Below are positions 22,577 through 31,358 of a DNA stretch of 64,000 nt, one piece after another. Within the stretch, counting starts at the first letter, position 1. Each line of letters begins with the position of its first letter. Origin of the DNA: Massilia litorea (lineage in GTDB: Bacteria > Pseudomonadota > Gammaproteobacteria > Burkholderiales > Burkholderiaceae_D); NCBI RefSeq assembly GCF_015101885.1, contig NZ_CP062941.1, positions 2,666,001 to 2,730,000 of the forward strand. Direction: 5' to 3'. The notes beneath the pieces are model-generated. The model was not told where the DNA came from and made no database searches. It saw only the letters and a program-made list of their open reading frames with translations. Made by a program: the position numbers and the translations under genes.

Positions 22577-23698
22577 TTATCCGAGTTCGACCCAGCCGTC
22601 GCCGTACCAGGTATAGAGCGCCTCGAGTACGTCGTCCGACGCCTGCGCCAGCTGCTCGCCCGTCAGGCGCCGTTCGTTGGCCAGCACGTCGAGGACAATC
22701 TTGTCCGCACGGCTCACGGCGAACGACTCGCCGTTGATGAAGACGTGCTTGCCGCGGTAGAGCATCAGCGATTTCGCCGACAGTTTCAGGCCGCGTTTTA
22801 CCGCCGTCTCCATGAAGCGGCCGACGGTAAGCGGCTTCGCGGGTGGGGTGAAGAACACGTTGTGCTTCGGCTCGGACATGTATTCGCCGAAGAAGACCGT
22901 CACGTCTTCCTCGTCCCAGCGCACCTTGTTCAGTTCCTCGGTCACCGAGGCCAGCATCTCGCGCGGGATCTCGGCCGGGTTCTTCGCCGGCTGCAGCTCC
23001 GGGTCGGCATAGCGGCCGGGCAGGTCGATCGAGTCGGCCATGAACTGCAGGAAGGCTTCGCCCAGTTCCTGGAAGGAGGGCGAGCGGAAGCCGATCGAAT
23101 AGGTCATGCATTCGCCTTCGGCGATGCCGTCGTGGGCGTAGTGTGGGGGCAGGTACAGCATGTCGCCCGGTTCCAGCACAAATTCTTCTTCCGGGGTAAA
23201 GTTCGACAGGATCTTCAGCGGCATGCCCTCGACCAGCGACAGGTCCTGCTGGGCACTGATCTTCCAGCGCCGCTTGCCCTGGGCCTGCAGCAGGAATACG
23301 TCGTAGGAATCGAAGTGCGGACCGACGCCGCCGCCGTCCGTCGCGTAGCTGACCATCAGGTCGTCCAGGCGCGCATCGGGCAGGAAGCGGAATTCGCGCA
23401 GGAGGGCGTCGGCACGTTCGTCGAGCAGGTTCACGCCCTGCACCAGCATGGTCCATTCGCGCTGGGTGCGTGGCGGCAGTTCGGTGAGCGGGCCGTGCTG
23501 CATGTCCCACTGGCCGTCGACCATGGTGACCAGGCGCGACTCGACGTGGTTTCTGGCGGCGGCCTCGACGAGCTTGTCGAATTTGAGCAGGGGCTTGAAG
23601 CCGGGGATGGCGTTGCGGATCAGGAGGGGCTTCTTCTGCCAGTAATCGCGCAGGAACTGGGCGGGTGTAATGTTCCCTAATAGCTGTAGTTTTTTCAT
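22577..23698 (-). CDS. roxA: Ribosomal protein L16 arginine hydroxylase RoxA (YcfD)
   Basis: RoxA is a 2-oxoglutarate and iron dependent JmjC/cupin oxygenase that hydroxylates an arginine of ribosomal protein uL16. The 373-residue length equals the E. coli protein. The iron ligands are visible as His128 and Asp130 in PHFDSYDVFLLQ and His189 in PPHYAHDG, and the GKRRWKI segment follows the first pair. The C-terminal half (about 220-373) is the dimerisation and winged-helix part. It is divergent from slyD. Confidence 0.93.
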   Translation of the reverse strand: MKKLQLLGNITPAQFLRDYWQKKPLLIRNAIPGFKPLLKFDKLVEAAARNHVESRLVTMVDGQWDMQHGPLTELPPRTQREWTMLVQGVNLLDERADALLREFRFLPDARLDDLMVSYATDGGGVGPHFDSYDVFLLQAQGKRRWKISAQQDLSLVEGMPLKILSNFTPEEEFVLEPGDMLYLPPHYAHDGIAEGECMTYSIGFRSPSFQELGEAFLQFMADSIDLPGRYADPELQPAKNPAEIPREMLASVTEELNKVRWDEEDVTVFFGEYMSEPKHNVFFTPPAKPLTVGRFMETAVKRGLKLSAKSLMLYRGKHVFINGESFAVSRADKIVLDVLANERRLTGEQLAQASDDVLEALYTWYGDGWVELG

Positions 23699-23756
23699 GT
23701 ATTCATTATAACCAGCCCAGGACGGAGCAACAGCACGGGCGGCAGCGGAGGGAGGG

Positions 23757-23762
23757 TATAAT
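23757..23762 (+). promoter_or_regulatory. Candidate -10 element of slyD
   Basis: A perfect TATAAT lies 29 bases upstream of the slyD start. No convincing -35 hexamer was found at the right distance. Confidence 0.35.
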
Positions 23763-23790
23763 CCGCTCCTTACAACGAAAGGATAGTGCG

Positions 23791-24330
23791 ATGAAGATTG
23801 CCAAGAATACGGTCGTGACGGTCAACTACAAACTGTCGGATGCACAGAACAACCTGATCGAAGAAGGCGCGCAGCCGATGGTCTACCTGCACGGCGGTTA
23901 CGAGAACACCCTGCCGAAGATCGAAGAAGAACTCGACGGCAAGGAAGCCGGCTACAACGCGACCCTGCAGGTCGAACCGGAAGACGCGTTCGGCGACTAC
24001 GATGCCGAGCTGGTCAAGGTCGAAGAGCGTTCGCGCCTGCCGGAGCCGCTGGAAGTGGGCATGCAGTTCGAAGGCATGGCCGATGGCGGCGACGACGAGC
24101 CGATGATCTTCACCGTCACCGAAATCGCCGACGACAAGGTCGTCCTCGACGGTAACCACCCGCTGGCCGGCATGGCCCTGCGCTTCGAGCTGTCGGTCAT
24201 CGACGTGCGCGCCGCGACCGAAGAAGAAATCGCCCACGGCCATGTGCACGGCGCCCACGGCCATCACCATGGTGAAGACGAAGGCGACAGCGAAGAGGGC
24301 GACCACTTCCGTAGCCAGCCGCTGCATTAA
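23791..24330 (+). CDS. slyD: FKBP-type peptidyl-prolyl isomerase SlyD
   Basis: SlyD is a cytoplasmic prolyl isomerase and chaperone that also handles nickel. The 179-residue protein has the split FKBP domain (about 1-70 and 120-150) with an inserted chaperone flap. The start KNTVVTVNYKLSD and the GYNATLQVEPEDAFGDYD segment are typical. A His-rich tail (HGHVHGAHGHHH, about 150-163) should bind metal. An AAAGGATAG ribosome site precedes it. Confidence 0.95.
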   Translation: MKIAKNTVVTVNYKLSDAQNNLIEEGAQPMVYLHGGYENTLPKIEEELDGKEAGYNATLQVEPEDAFGDYDAELVKVEERSRLPEPLEVGMQFEGMADGGDDEPMIFTVTEIADDKVVLDGNHPLAGMALRFELSVIDVRAATEEEIAHGHVHGAHGHHHGEDEGDSEEGDHFRSQPLH

Positions 24331-24342
24331 TCGTTAGGACGT

Positions 24343-24369
24343 CCGCGTGGGCACTCCGTGCCCACGCGG
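24343..24369. repeat. Single REP-like hairpin, copy G
   Basis: CCGCGTGGGCAC and GTGCCCACGCGG form a perfect 12-bp stem with a three-base loop 12 bases after slyD. It has only the CGCGTGGGC arm type and no partner unit. It may serve as the slyD terminator. Confidence 0.7.
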
Positions 24370-24389
24370 AATGCATCGCAATGTTGGCC

Positions 24390-25343
24390 TTATTCCCCCG
24401 CATCCTGCAGGGTGAACAAGGTCTTCTCCCCCGGCGTCACCTTCACTTCGACCGCCTCCGTACCGACCGACACGTGCCCGACATTGTCGCGCCACTCGAT
24501 CGCCGGCTTGCCTTTCTTCGGCAGCGCCGCGCTGTCCACCAGCAGCACCTTGCCGTCGAATTTCTGCGCCAGCGCCTGCACCTGTTTGCGCGCGGCCGCG
24601 AAGCCGTCCTGCCCCACCGGCGCGCGCCGCAGCAGCGAACGCAGCCCGGTCGGCTCGGCCAGCGGTTTTAAATCGCCCTCGGTAAACAGGACGATCGCAT
24701 CGACCTTGTCGCCGCGCGCCAGCGTGAACAGGCGGTTGAGCCAGAATCGGGTCGCGACCAGCCGGTCTTCATATTCGCTGTTGCGGCCGGCCGCAGCCAG
24801 GTAGTGGTTGTTGTTGGCCGGGAGATTGACGGTGGCGTACAGGACCGAGTCCACGGTCCAGTGGGCGTTCTCGGCATAGCTGCGAAAGCGCGGGCTGCTC
24901 GACAGGCGGGCGAGCGGCAGCTTTTTCGCGCCCAGCGAGGCCGGCTCGCCGTGGAACAGCTCGCGCATCCGGTTCAAGCGCTCGATCGCATTCGTGCGTC
25001 CGGCCGAGTTGCGGCAATCGGTCCAGTCGCTGCCAGCCGGCAGCACGATGACCGGACGTTTTGCCTTGTCGACCAGGTCGCGCCGCTCCTGGTACAGCTT
25101 GTCGCCGCAAGGTTCGCTGGCGGCCTTGATGCCGGTGACGACGACGAAGGCGAGCGATTTCTCGCTCGTCTGCGCCAGCGCTTTCTTCAGGCGCTCGTCG
25201 CCCGGCTTGTCAAAGCTGTGGCCGATGACGCCGAAGCGGTGCGCCTCGCGCCCCTCGTGTCCGCCGTCGCGCGCCGCGTGCACGGGCGCGACCAGGACCG
25301 ACAGGAGCGCGGCAGCGAGGAGAACGGGACCAGGGCGCGGCAT
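24390..25343 (-). CDS. Secreted metallophosphoesterase-like protein with lost metal ligands
   Basis: The 317-residue protein has a Sec signal peptide (about residues 1-23, ending in VHA). The layout resembles exported calcineurin-like phosphoesterases, with an ALAQTSEKSLAFVVVTGIK segment, CGDKLYQERRDLVD, a SDWTDC motif, ERLNRMRELFHGEP and an NNNHYL segment. The metal-binding positions look replaced: GD becomes GH near residue 42, GDIK becomes TGIK, and PGDN becomes PAGS. It is therefore probably not a normal phosphoesterase. Its start overlaps the mutS stop (TGATG). Confidence 0.75.
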   Translation of the reverse strand: MPRPGPVLLAAALLSVLVAPVHAARDGGHEGREAHRFGVIGHSFDKPGDERLKKALAQTSEKSLAFVVVTGIKAASEPCGDKLYQERRDLVDKAKRPVIVLPAGSDWTDCRNSAGRTNAIERLNRMRELFHGEPASLGAKKLPLARLSSSPRFRSYAENAHWTVDSVLYATVNLPANNNHYLAAAGRNSEYEDRLVATRFWLNRLFTLARGDKVDAIVLFTEGDLKPLAEPTGLRSLLRRAPVGQDGFAAARKQVQALAQKFDGKVLLVDSAALPKKGKPAIEWRDNVGHVSVGTEAVEVKVTPGEKTLFTLQDAGE

Positions 25344-28000
25344 CAGGCAGCCAGGCGCTTCAACTCGTACAGCCGCTCGAGCGCTTCGCGTGGCGTGAGG
25401 GCGTCCGGATCGAGTTCCTCGAGCGCGGCCAGCAGCGCCGGCGGCATGGCCGGTGCGTCCGCGACCGGCGCCGCCTCCTCAGGGTCGTCGCAGGGCAGCG
25501 CGAACAGGTCGAGCTGAGGCGTCGTGTCGAGCGCCTGCGATTCGAGGCGCGCCAGGTGCTTGCGTGCGGCCTTGATCACGGCCGGCGGCACGCCCGCCAG
25601 CTGGGCGACCTGCAAGCCGTAGCTTTGCGAGGCCGGCCCGTCCTGCACCGCGTGCAGGAACACGATCGTGTCCTTGTGTTCGACCGCCGACAGGTGCACG
25701 TTGGCCGCGCTCGGGTGGCTTTCGGGCAGCTGGGTCAGTTCGAAATAATGGGTCGCGAACAGGGTGAAGCTGCGGCTGTTGTCGATCAGGTGGCGCGCGA
25801 TCGCCCAGGCCAGCGCCAGGCCGTCGAAGGTCGACGTGCCGCGCCCGACTTCGTCCATCAGCACCAGCGAGTGCTCGGTGGCGCCGTTCAGGATCGCGGC
25901 CGATTCGGTCATCTCGACCATGAAGGTCGAGCGTCCGCCGGCCAGGTCGTCGTTGGCGCCGATGCGGGTGAAGATGCGGTCGATCGGGCCGATCGTCGCG
26001 CTCGTCGCCGGCACATAGCTGCCGACATAGGCCAGCAGCACGATCAGGGCGGTCTGGCGCATGAAGGTCGATTTACCGCCCATGTTCGGGCCCGTGATCA
26101 GCAGCAGGCGCCGTTCGTTCGAGAGCTTGCAGTCGTTGGCGATGAAGCGCTCGATCTGGCGCTCGACGACCGGGTGGCGGCCCTCGACGATGCTCAGGCA
26201 GGGCGCATCGACCAGGGTTGGTGCGCACCAGTTGTGGCGCAGCGCGTGGCTGGTGAGCGCGACCAGCGTGTCGATCTGGGCCAGGCCCTGCGCGACCCGC
26301 TGCAGGTCGCCGATGTGCGGCGCCAGGCAGGTGAGCAGTTCTTCGTAGAGCGCCTTTTCGCGCACCAGGGCCTTGTCCTGGGCCGACAGCGCCTTGTCCT
26401 CGAAGGCCTTCAGTTCCGGCGTGATGTAGCGCTCGCAGTTCTTCAGGGTCTGGCGGCGGCGGTAATCGTCCGGCACTTTATCGGCCTGGCCGTTGGTGAC
26501 CTCGATATAGAAACCGTGCACCTTGTTGTACTCGACGCGCAGGTTGGCGATCCCCGTGCGGGCGCGCTCGCGGGTTTCGAGGTCGACCAGGAACTGGCCG
26601 GCGTTCTGCGACAGCGCGCGCAGTTCGTCGAGTTCCGAATCGAAGCCGGTGGCGAAGACGCCGCCGTCGCGCACCATCGCGGCCGGCTCCTCGGCCACCG
26701 CGCGCGTGAGCAGGTCGAGGCAGGGAATCGGGGTGTCGATGGCGTCGTGCAGGGCGCGCAGCAGGCAGGAGTCGCCCGGGATGAAGCAGCGCGCAATCTG
26801 CTGGCGTAGTGCCGGCAGTTGTTTCAAGCCGTCGCGCAGGCTGGCCAGGTCGCGCGGACGCACTGACAGCAGGGCGATGCGGGTCGTGATGCGCTCGATG
26901 TCGGGCACTTCGTTGAGCGTGGCGGACAGTGTGGCGGCCGCATCGGCCTCGGCCAGCGCCGCGATCGCTTCATGGCGCGCGCGGGCCACCGACTGGTCGC
27001 GCCGTGCATGGTGCAGCCAGTGGCGCAGCAGGCGCGAACCCATCGCGGTGCGGCAGCCGTCCAGCAGCGAGAACAGCGTCGGCGCTTCCTGGCCGCGGAT
27101 GGTTTCCGTCAGCTCCAGGTTGCGGCGCGTGGCGGCGTCCAGCCCGATGAATTCGTTTTCGCTCTCGACGGCCAGGCTCTTCACGTGCTGCAGCCCGCGG
27201 CCCTGGGTCGACTGGGCATAGCGCAGCAGCGCGCCGGCCGCGCCAAATGCCGCGCCCAGGCCATCGGCACCGAAGCCGGTGAGGGTGGCCACGCCCAGTT
27301 GCTCGACCAGTGCCTTGTGGCCCTTGACCACGTCGAAATGCCATTCCGGGACGCGCTGGGTGTGCGCGAAAGGGTTCTCTTCAAACATGTCGCCGTCGTC
27401 GGCGCGCAGGATCTCGGCCGGTGCGATGCGTTCCAGTTCCTGCGCCAGCCGCGCTGCAACCGTGCGTTCATCGCCCGAAAACTCCATCAGGCGCAGCGCG
27501 CCGCTCGCCAGGGACAGCCAGGCCAGGCCGACGGTGGTCGACTTGCGTGCGCTCAGCGTGCAGAGCGCCAGCAGCGAGCGCTCGGCCTTTTCCGGCAGCA
27601 GGTCGGAATCCGTCAGCGTGCCGGGCGTGACGACGCGCACCACCTTGCGCTCGACCGGGCCCTTGCTGGTGGCCGGGTCGCCGATCTGCTCGCAGATCGC
27701 GCAGGATTCGCCGAGTTTGACGAGCTTGGCGAGATAGCCGTCGAGCGAGTGGAAGGGCACGCCGCACATCTTGATCGGATTGCCGCCGGACGAGCCGCGT
27801 GCGGTCAGCGTGATGCCGAGGATGCGCGCGGCCTTCTCGGCGTCTTCATGGAACAGCTCGTAGAAGTCGCCCATGCGGTAGAAGACCAGCATGGTCGGGT
27901 AATCGGCCTTGATGCCCAGGTACTGGGCCATCATCGGGGTTACTTTTTCCGAGGTTGCGCGGGCCGCGGCGGCGTTGATTTCAGTGGGAACGGTGGTCAT
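25343..28000 (-). CDS. mutS: DNA mismatch repair protein MutS
   Basis: MutS detects mismatches and starts repair with MutL. The 885-residue protein has the mismatch-binding Phe46-x-Glu48 motif in [11 protein letters not shown], connector, lever and clamp domains, and a C-terminal ABC-type ATPase with the Walker A loop GPNMGGKST near residue 638 and the [12 protein letters not shown]alker B and signature region. A C-terminal dimerisation tail ([17 protein letters not shown]) is present. It is somewhat longer than E. coli MutS (853). Confidence 0.98.
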   Translation of the reverse strand: MTTVPTEINAAAARATSEKVTPMMAQYLGIKADYPTMLVFYRMGDFYELFHEDAEKAARILGITLTARGSSGGNPIKMCGVPFHSLDGYLAKLVKLGESCAICEQIGDPATSKGPVERKVVRVVTPGTLTDSDLLPEKAERSLLALCTLSARKSTTVGLAWLSLASGALRLMEFSGDERTVAARLAQELERIAPAEILRADDGDMFEENPFAHTQRVPEWHFDVVKGHKALVEQLGVATLTGFGADGLGAAFGAAGALLRYAQSTQGRGLQHVKSLAVESENEFIGLDAATRRNLELTETIRGQEAPTLFSLLDGCRTAMGSRLLRHWLHHARRDQSVARARHEAIAALAEADAAATLSATLNEVPDIERITTRIALLSVRPRDLASLRDGLKQLPALRQQIARCFIPGDSCLLRALHDAIDTPIPCLDLLTRAVAEEPAAMVRDGGVFATGFDSELDELRALSQNAGQFLVDLETRERARTGIANLRVEYNKVHGFYIEVTNGQADKVPDDYRRRQTLKNCERYITPELKAFEDKALSAQDKALVREKALYEELLTCLAPHIGDLQRVAQGLAQIDTLVALTSHALRHNWCAPTLVDAPCLSIVEGRHPVVERQIERFIANDCKLSNERRLLLITGPNMGGKSTFMRQTALIVLLAYVGSYVPATSATIGPIDRIFTRIGANDDLAGGRSTFMVEMTESAAILNGATEHSLVLMDEVGRGTSTFDGLALAWAIARHLIDNSRSFTLFATHYFELTQLPESHPSAANVHLSAVEHKDTIVFLHAVQDGPASQSYGLQVAQLAGVPPAVIKAARKHLARLESQALDTTPQLDLFALPCDDPEEAAPVADAPAMPPALLAALEELDPDALTPREALERLYELKRLAA

Positions 28001-28151
28001 TTCTCAGGTATTCGGTAAGGCAGGGCTGTTGCCGAGCCAGGACCGACATTTTACAACCATCGGCTGGGCACGAGGATGCGGGTGTGGCAATGCGCTGCCG
28101 ATGCCGGCGCCGGCTGCCTGCATGCGAGGAGAGGCCGCAGGTTCGAATCGT

Positions 28152-28604
28152 TCAGCTGCGCAGCAGCTTCATGATCGTATCGATCCGATAGGGCTTGGTC
28201 GTGAACAGATAGCGGCGCTCCCGGTCTTCCAGCATCGAGGGCACGGTATAGCCGGAGGTGAGGATGATTTTCAGGCGCGGGTAGAACTCGGAGAGGGCAT
28301 CGGCCAGTTGCAGTCCGTTCATGCCGGGCATCATGACATCGGAAAAGACGGCATCGATGTCGCCGTCGCGCGCCAGGATTTGCAGCGCTTCCATGGCCGA
28401 GTTGGCGACCACGACGTCGAGCCCGCGGCTGCGGAGCAATGCCTCGGCCAGGTCGGCCAGGTCGGCTTCATCGTCGACTACCAGCACCTTGCGGACCAGG
28501 CCGCCCGGGTGCGGGAACTCCTCCTGCGCGGGCTCGCTCCGGCCTCCCGCACCGGGCGGGACATACTTCGAAGACAGCCAGCGGAGATTCGACGTGCCGT
28601 ACAC
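28152..28604 (-). CDS. Single-domain response regulator
   Basis: The product (about 150 residues from this start) is a lone receiver domain. It has the acid pair Asp44/Asp45 in VVDDEAD, phosphoacceptor Asp89 in FSDVMMPGMNG, Thr/Ser in LTSGYT and the conserved Lys in FTTKPYR. A 35-residue Pro/Gly-rich leader precedes the domain. The start is the GTG at 28604, because AGGAG lies five bases upstream of it; a GTG two codons earlier would overlap that site. No kinase adjoins it, so the partner is unknown. Confidence 0.85.
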   Translation of the reverse strand: MYGTSNLRWLSSKYVPPGAGGRSEPAQEEFPHPGGLVRKVLVVDDEADLADLAEALLRSRGLDVVVANSAMEALQILARDGDIDAVFSDVMMPGMNGLQLADALSEFYPRLKIILTSGYTVPSMLEDRERRYLFTTKPYRIDTIMKLLRS

Positions 28605-28986
28605 AATCACTCCTCAGAAAAATCGTGCGCTACGAGCGTGTGAAAAAATCGCCATGGCGGCGTTGCATCGTCTTGCCGTACACGCGTACTGTCTTCGACG
28701 ATGCGCCTTGCCCTGACGATTTTTTTAAATCGCTCTACCCATGGCAGAAAGTATGCAGGAATTCGAAAAGGCGGCGCGAACGATTGCATACCGTTCACGA
28801 TCGACATCCTGCACTCCATAAGTTGCTATCAATAAAATAACGATTATAAAGCAGTTCCTTGAGCCACCAATACTAAATGTATGCTGCGTGCATTGGCATT
28901 TTCCACGGCCGTGCCCTGCGGCACGTTACGAAAATAAAGCGCGTGCTCACCCTTGAATTCGGTGAAACAGGCATAGCCCCTTAAGT
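28605..28986. other. Divergent intergenic region between two receiver genes
   Basis: About 380 bases, more AT-rich than the surroundings. A small 70-codon minus-strand frame (28607-28819) is present but has no ribosome site or recognisable content. A short hairpin around 28717-28732 has an A/T loop. Promoters for both flanking genes should lie here, but I see none with confidence. Confidence 0.5.
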
Positions 28987-29367
28987 ATGCCAAGCCCTCG
29001 CAAAACGATTCTCGTCATTCACCCCTCGGCCCCCGATCCGGCAGCCATCCGCCGTCTGCTCGGCACCATGGGGCATATCGCCATTACCGCCGAAGGGCCG
29101 CGCGCCGCCCTGAAAGCGCTCGGTGCCATGCGCTTCGACGTCATCTTCACCAGCATCGGCGGCGTGCAGTCGGACAGTGGGCAAAGCTTCCTGCAGGACT
29201 TGCGCGCGGTGGCGCCGGGCAGCGCCGTGGTCGGCATCCACGGGCAGGGCCTGGACGCGGCCAACGAGGCCTGGATGGGCGAATGCGACGCGACCATCCA
29301 GGCGCCGCTGTCGTCCTCGCGGGTGCAGTGGGCGCTCGATTTCGAATTGCGCTATTTCGGCAACTGA
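28987..29367 (+). CDS. Degenerate receiver-domain protein
   Basis: The 126-residue protein keeps the alternating strands and helices of a receiver domain (TILVIHP, GHIAITAEGPRAALKAL, FDVIFTS, DLRAVAPGSAVVGIHG). The acid pair is replaced by His12-Pro13 and the phosphoacceptor position is Ser56 in FTSIGG, so it should not be phosphorylated in the normal way. It may act as a phosphorylation-independent adaptor. It is divergent from the intact receiver gene at 28152-28604. Confidence 0.7.
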   Translation: MPSPRKTILVIHPSAPDPAAIRRLLGTMGHIAITAEGPRAALKALGAMRFDVIFTSIGGVQSDSGQSFLQDLRAVAPGSAVVGIHGQGLDAANEAWMGECDATIQAPLSSSRVQWALDFELRYFGN

Positions 29368-29539
29368 AATAGCGTAGCGGCACCGCCGAAACCGTCGGCT
29401 GGTGGTTGGCAAAGGCCATTGTGCCGACTGAGGGGACAGGGAAACGGTTGACTACGTGTACGTCGTCCGCTGATTCCACGCCGCCGGCCGGTTGGCCCCG
29501 GCCGGCGGCGGCGTCCCTCGCGTACAAAGCGGAGGTGAG

Positions 29540-29884
29540 ATGCTATCGTTCGAGCTGCGCAACATTTTCGCTGCACATATCACCGAAACGATTCCATCTC
29601 GGACCTGCCCGCGTTTCTCCTCCCCTGCATCCTGCGGCGCGGCCGGCGCGGTGCCTGCCGCCGTCGCGACGACGCGCGCGCTGCGCGTGCCGGTGGCCGA
29701 CGACAAGGTTGACACCGGCCAGAGCCTGTGCGTGCTGCTGCCCCTGGCGGACCCAGCTCGAGCACAAAACGCGCTGAGATTCGGGACAGGACGGCATGCG
29801 TCCGGCATGCTTTATCCAAGGCGGATGTCGGCTGGATTTACAGTGAGGAGCCGCAGCGGCCAGCCGTTTTCGGTAAGCGCCTGA
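29540..29884 (+). pseudogene. Fragment of a response-regulator receiver, probably decayed
   Basis: A 114-codon frame starts behind a good GGAGGTGAG site. Residues about 47-71 (ALRVPVADDKVDTGQSLCV onward) closely match the beginning of a receiver domain such as the one in the kinase at 52383-54890 (VVDDNADAAALLAMLL), including both acidic residues. The match stops after about 25 residues, with no phosphoacceptor strand, and the rest is unrecognisable. It is most simply a receiver gene broken by deletion. The remainder of the 29368-29951 gap shows nothing else that I can support. Confidence 0.4.
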
Positions 29885-29951
29885 TATCGCGCCAGTTTTA
29901 GTGGCTGGAATGAAACTTGCTTTTGTGTACGCACCACCATAAGGAGAATTC

Positions 29952-30584
29952 ATGCGCCACATGCACCGTCTTGCCGGTTTCGTTTTCAGCCTCCTCCTGT
30001 CCGCCGGCGCCAGCGCGGCGGTCCTGAACACCACCAACACCACCTACGGCGTCTTCGACGGTTCGGAAGGGACACGCGCACTGCGGGTCGACGCGCGCGG
30101 CACGGTCAGGGACGTGAACATCACGGTCGAATTCTCGAAATGCGACGATCCGCCGATCGGCCCGAACGGCACCCGCTGCCTGGGCTCCGGCGATCCGTTC
30201 GAGGAAGAATTCATGCTGAGGCTGATCGGGCCGAACGGCACCGCTGTCGACCTGGTCCAGGCGTATTCGACCTACGACGGCAGCGGACGCGGTGCAGGAC
30301 GCGTCATCGTGACCTTCGACGATGAAGCATTGCAAGCCGCAGGCCCACGCATCGCGGGTGGCAGCTTCCGTCCGGCGCAGGCCCTGTCGGCCTTCGACGG
30401 CATGAACACCTTCGGCAGCTGGACCCTGTATTTGCAGGATTTCGCTCCCGGCGATCCGCTCGAATTTTTCTCCGCGCGGCTGGGCATCACCTACGATCCC
30501 GCACCCGTACCGGAGCCGGCCACGCTGGCAATGCTGGGCCTCGGCCTAGGCTTGATCGGAATGCGGTCGGCGCGCAAGCGTTGA
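29952..30584 (+). CDS. PEP-CTERM sorted protein with proprotein-convertase P-like domain
   Basis: The 210-residue protein has a signal peptide (cleavage near ASA, residue 22) and ends with a PEP-CTERM signal: VPEPATLAMLGLGLGLIG, then the basic MRSARKR. Such proteins are cut and sorted by an exosortase, usually with exopolysaccharide production. The middle (about 40-185) has the layout of a P/Homo B beta-sandwich: VRDVNITVEF, LRLIGPNGTAVDL, FGSWTLYLQDFAPGD and FFSARLGITYD. An AAGGAG site precedes the start. No exosortase gene is in the window. Confidence 0.85.
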   Translation: MRHMHRLAGFVFSLLLSAGASAAVLNTTNTTYGVFDGSEGTRALRVDARGTVRDVNITVEFSKCDDPPIGPNGTRCLGSGDPFEEEFMLRLIGPNGTAVDLVQAYSTYDGSGRGAGRVIVTFDDEALQAAGPRIAGGSFRPAQALSAFDGMNTFGSWTLYLQDFAPGDPLEFFSARLGITYDPAPVPEPATLAMLGLGLGLIGMRSARKR

Positions 30585-30597
30585 ATCGGGGTCGCAG

Positions 30598-31221
30598 TCA
30601 GCGCGACAGGATCAGCTTCGCGCCCAGGGCGATGAACACGGTCCCTGCAAGCCGGTCGAGCCATTTGCCGGCGCCCGGCTTGCGTTCCAGCCAGGCGCCG
30701 ACGGCGCCGGCGAAATAACCCAGCAGCCCGAACAGGATCGCCGCCTGCACCGTAAAGGTCACGCCGAGCGCCAGCATCTGGCCCGGCACATTGCCATGCG
30801 CCGCGATCACGAACTGCGGCAGCAGCGACAGGAAGAACAGCACCACCTTCGGGTTGATGGCGTTCGCGAATAAACCCTTCATGAACAGGCTGCGCAGCGA
30901 CTGCGGCGCGCTCGTCTTGCTGGCGGCCTGGCCACCCTGGCTGCGCAAGGCACCGATTCCCAGCCACACCAGGTACAGGCCGCCGCCGATGCGCAGCGCC
31001 GTAAATGCCGTGGGCGAGGCCGCGATGATGGCGCTGACGCCGATCACGGCGAGAAAAGTGTGGCTCAGGCAGCCGAGCGCGCAGCCCAGGCCGAAGACCA
31101 TGCCCTGTTTTCTTCCCTTCGACATGCCCAGGCCAAGGACCATCAGGTTGTCGGGGCCGGGGGAGGCGGTGAGGAGGAGGGCGGCGAGCAGGAAGCCGAA
31201 GAATTGTTCGGGTGCGAGCAT
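30598..31221 (-). CDS. LysE/RhtB family exporter
   Basis: The 207-residue inner-membrane protein has about six hydrophobic segments and the family's signature near the start (LLLTASPGPDNLMVLGLGMSKG). Members export amino acids such as lysine, homoserine or threonine, or related compounds; the substrate is not predictable here. The start at 31221 is chosen because MLAPEQFFGFLL begins the first helix. It lies on the same strand as cphA but a paired repeat separates them, so shared transcription is uncertain. Confidence 0.93.
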   Translation of the reverse strand: MLAPEQFFGFLLAALLLTASPGPDNLMVLGLGMSKGRKQGMVFGLGCALGCLSHTFLAVIGVSAIIAASPTAFTALRIGGGLYLVWLGIGALRSQGGQAASKTSAPQSLRSLFMKGLFANAINPKVVLFFLSLLPQFVIAAHGNVPGQMLALGVTFTVQAAILFGLLGYFAGAVGAWLERKPGAGKWLDRLAGTVFIALGAKLILSR

Positions 31222-31243
31222 GGCTGATTGATTGTCAGGTAAA

Positions 31244-31356
31244 CGTAGGGTGGGCGGTCTCCCGCCCACGCGTTCGGCAGCAGGATGATGGACCCGTTCG
31301 GATGACATCGCCGCCGGTTGAACGCGTGGGCGGCAAAGCCGCCCACCCTGGGTACG
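31244..31356. repeat. REP-like paired palindrome, copy D
   Basis: CGTAGGGTGGGCGG with CCGCCCACGCG, and the inverted unit GTTGAACGCGTGGGCGG with CCGCCCACCCTGGG, lie about 45 bases apart. The right end is 2 bases from the cphA stop codon, so it sits at the cphA 3' end. Two extra bases interrupt the right outer arm. Confidence 0.85.
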
Positions 31357-31358
31357 AA

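Noticed and set aside
28607..28819. A 70-codon minus-strand frame upstream of the lone receiver gene
   Set aside because: There is no ribosome site, the product has no recognisable pattern, and the region is more likely the divergent promoter region.
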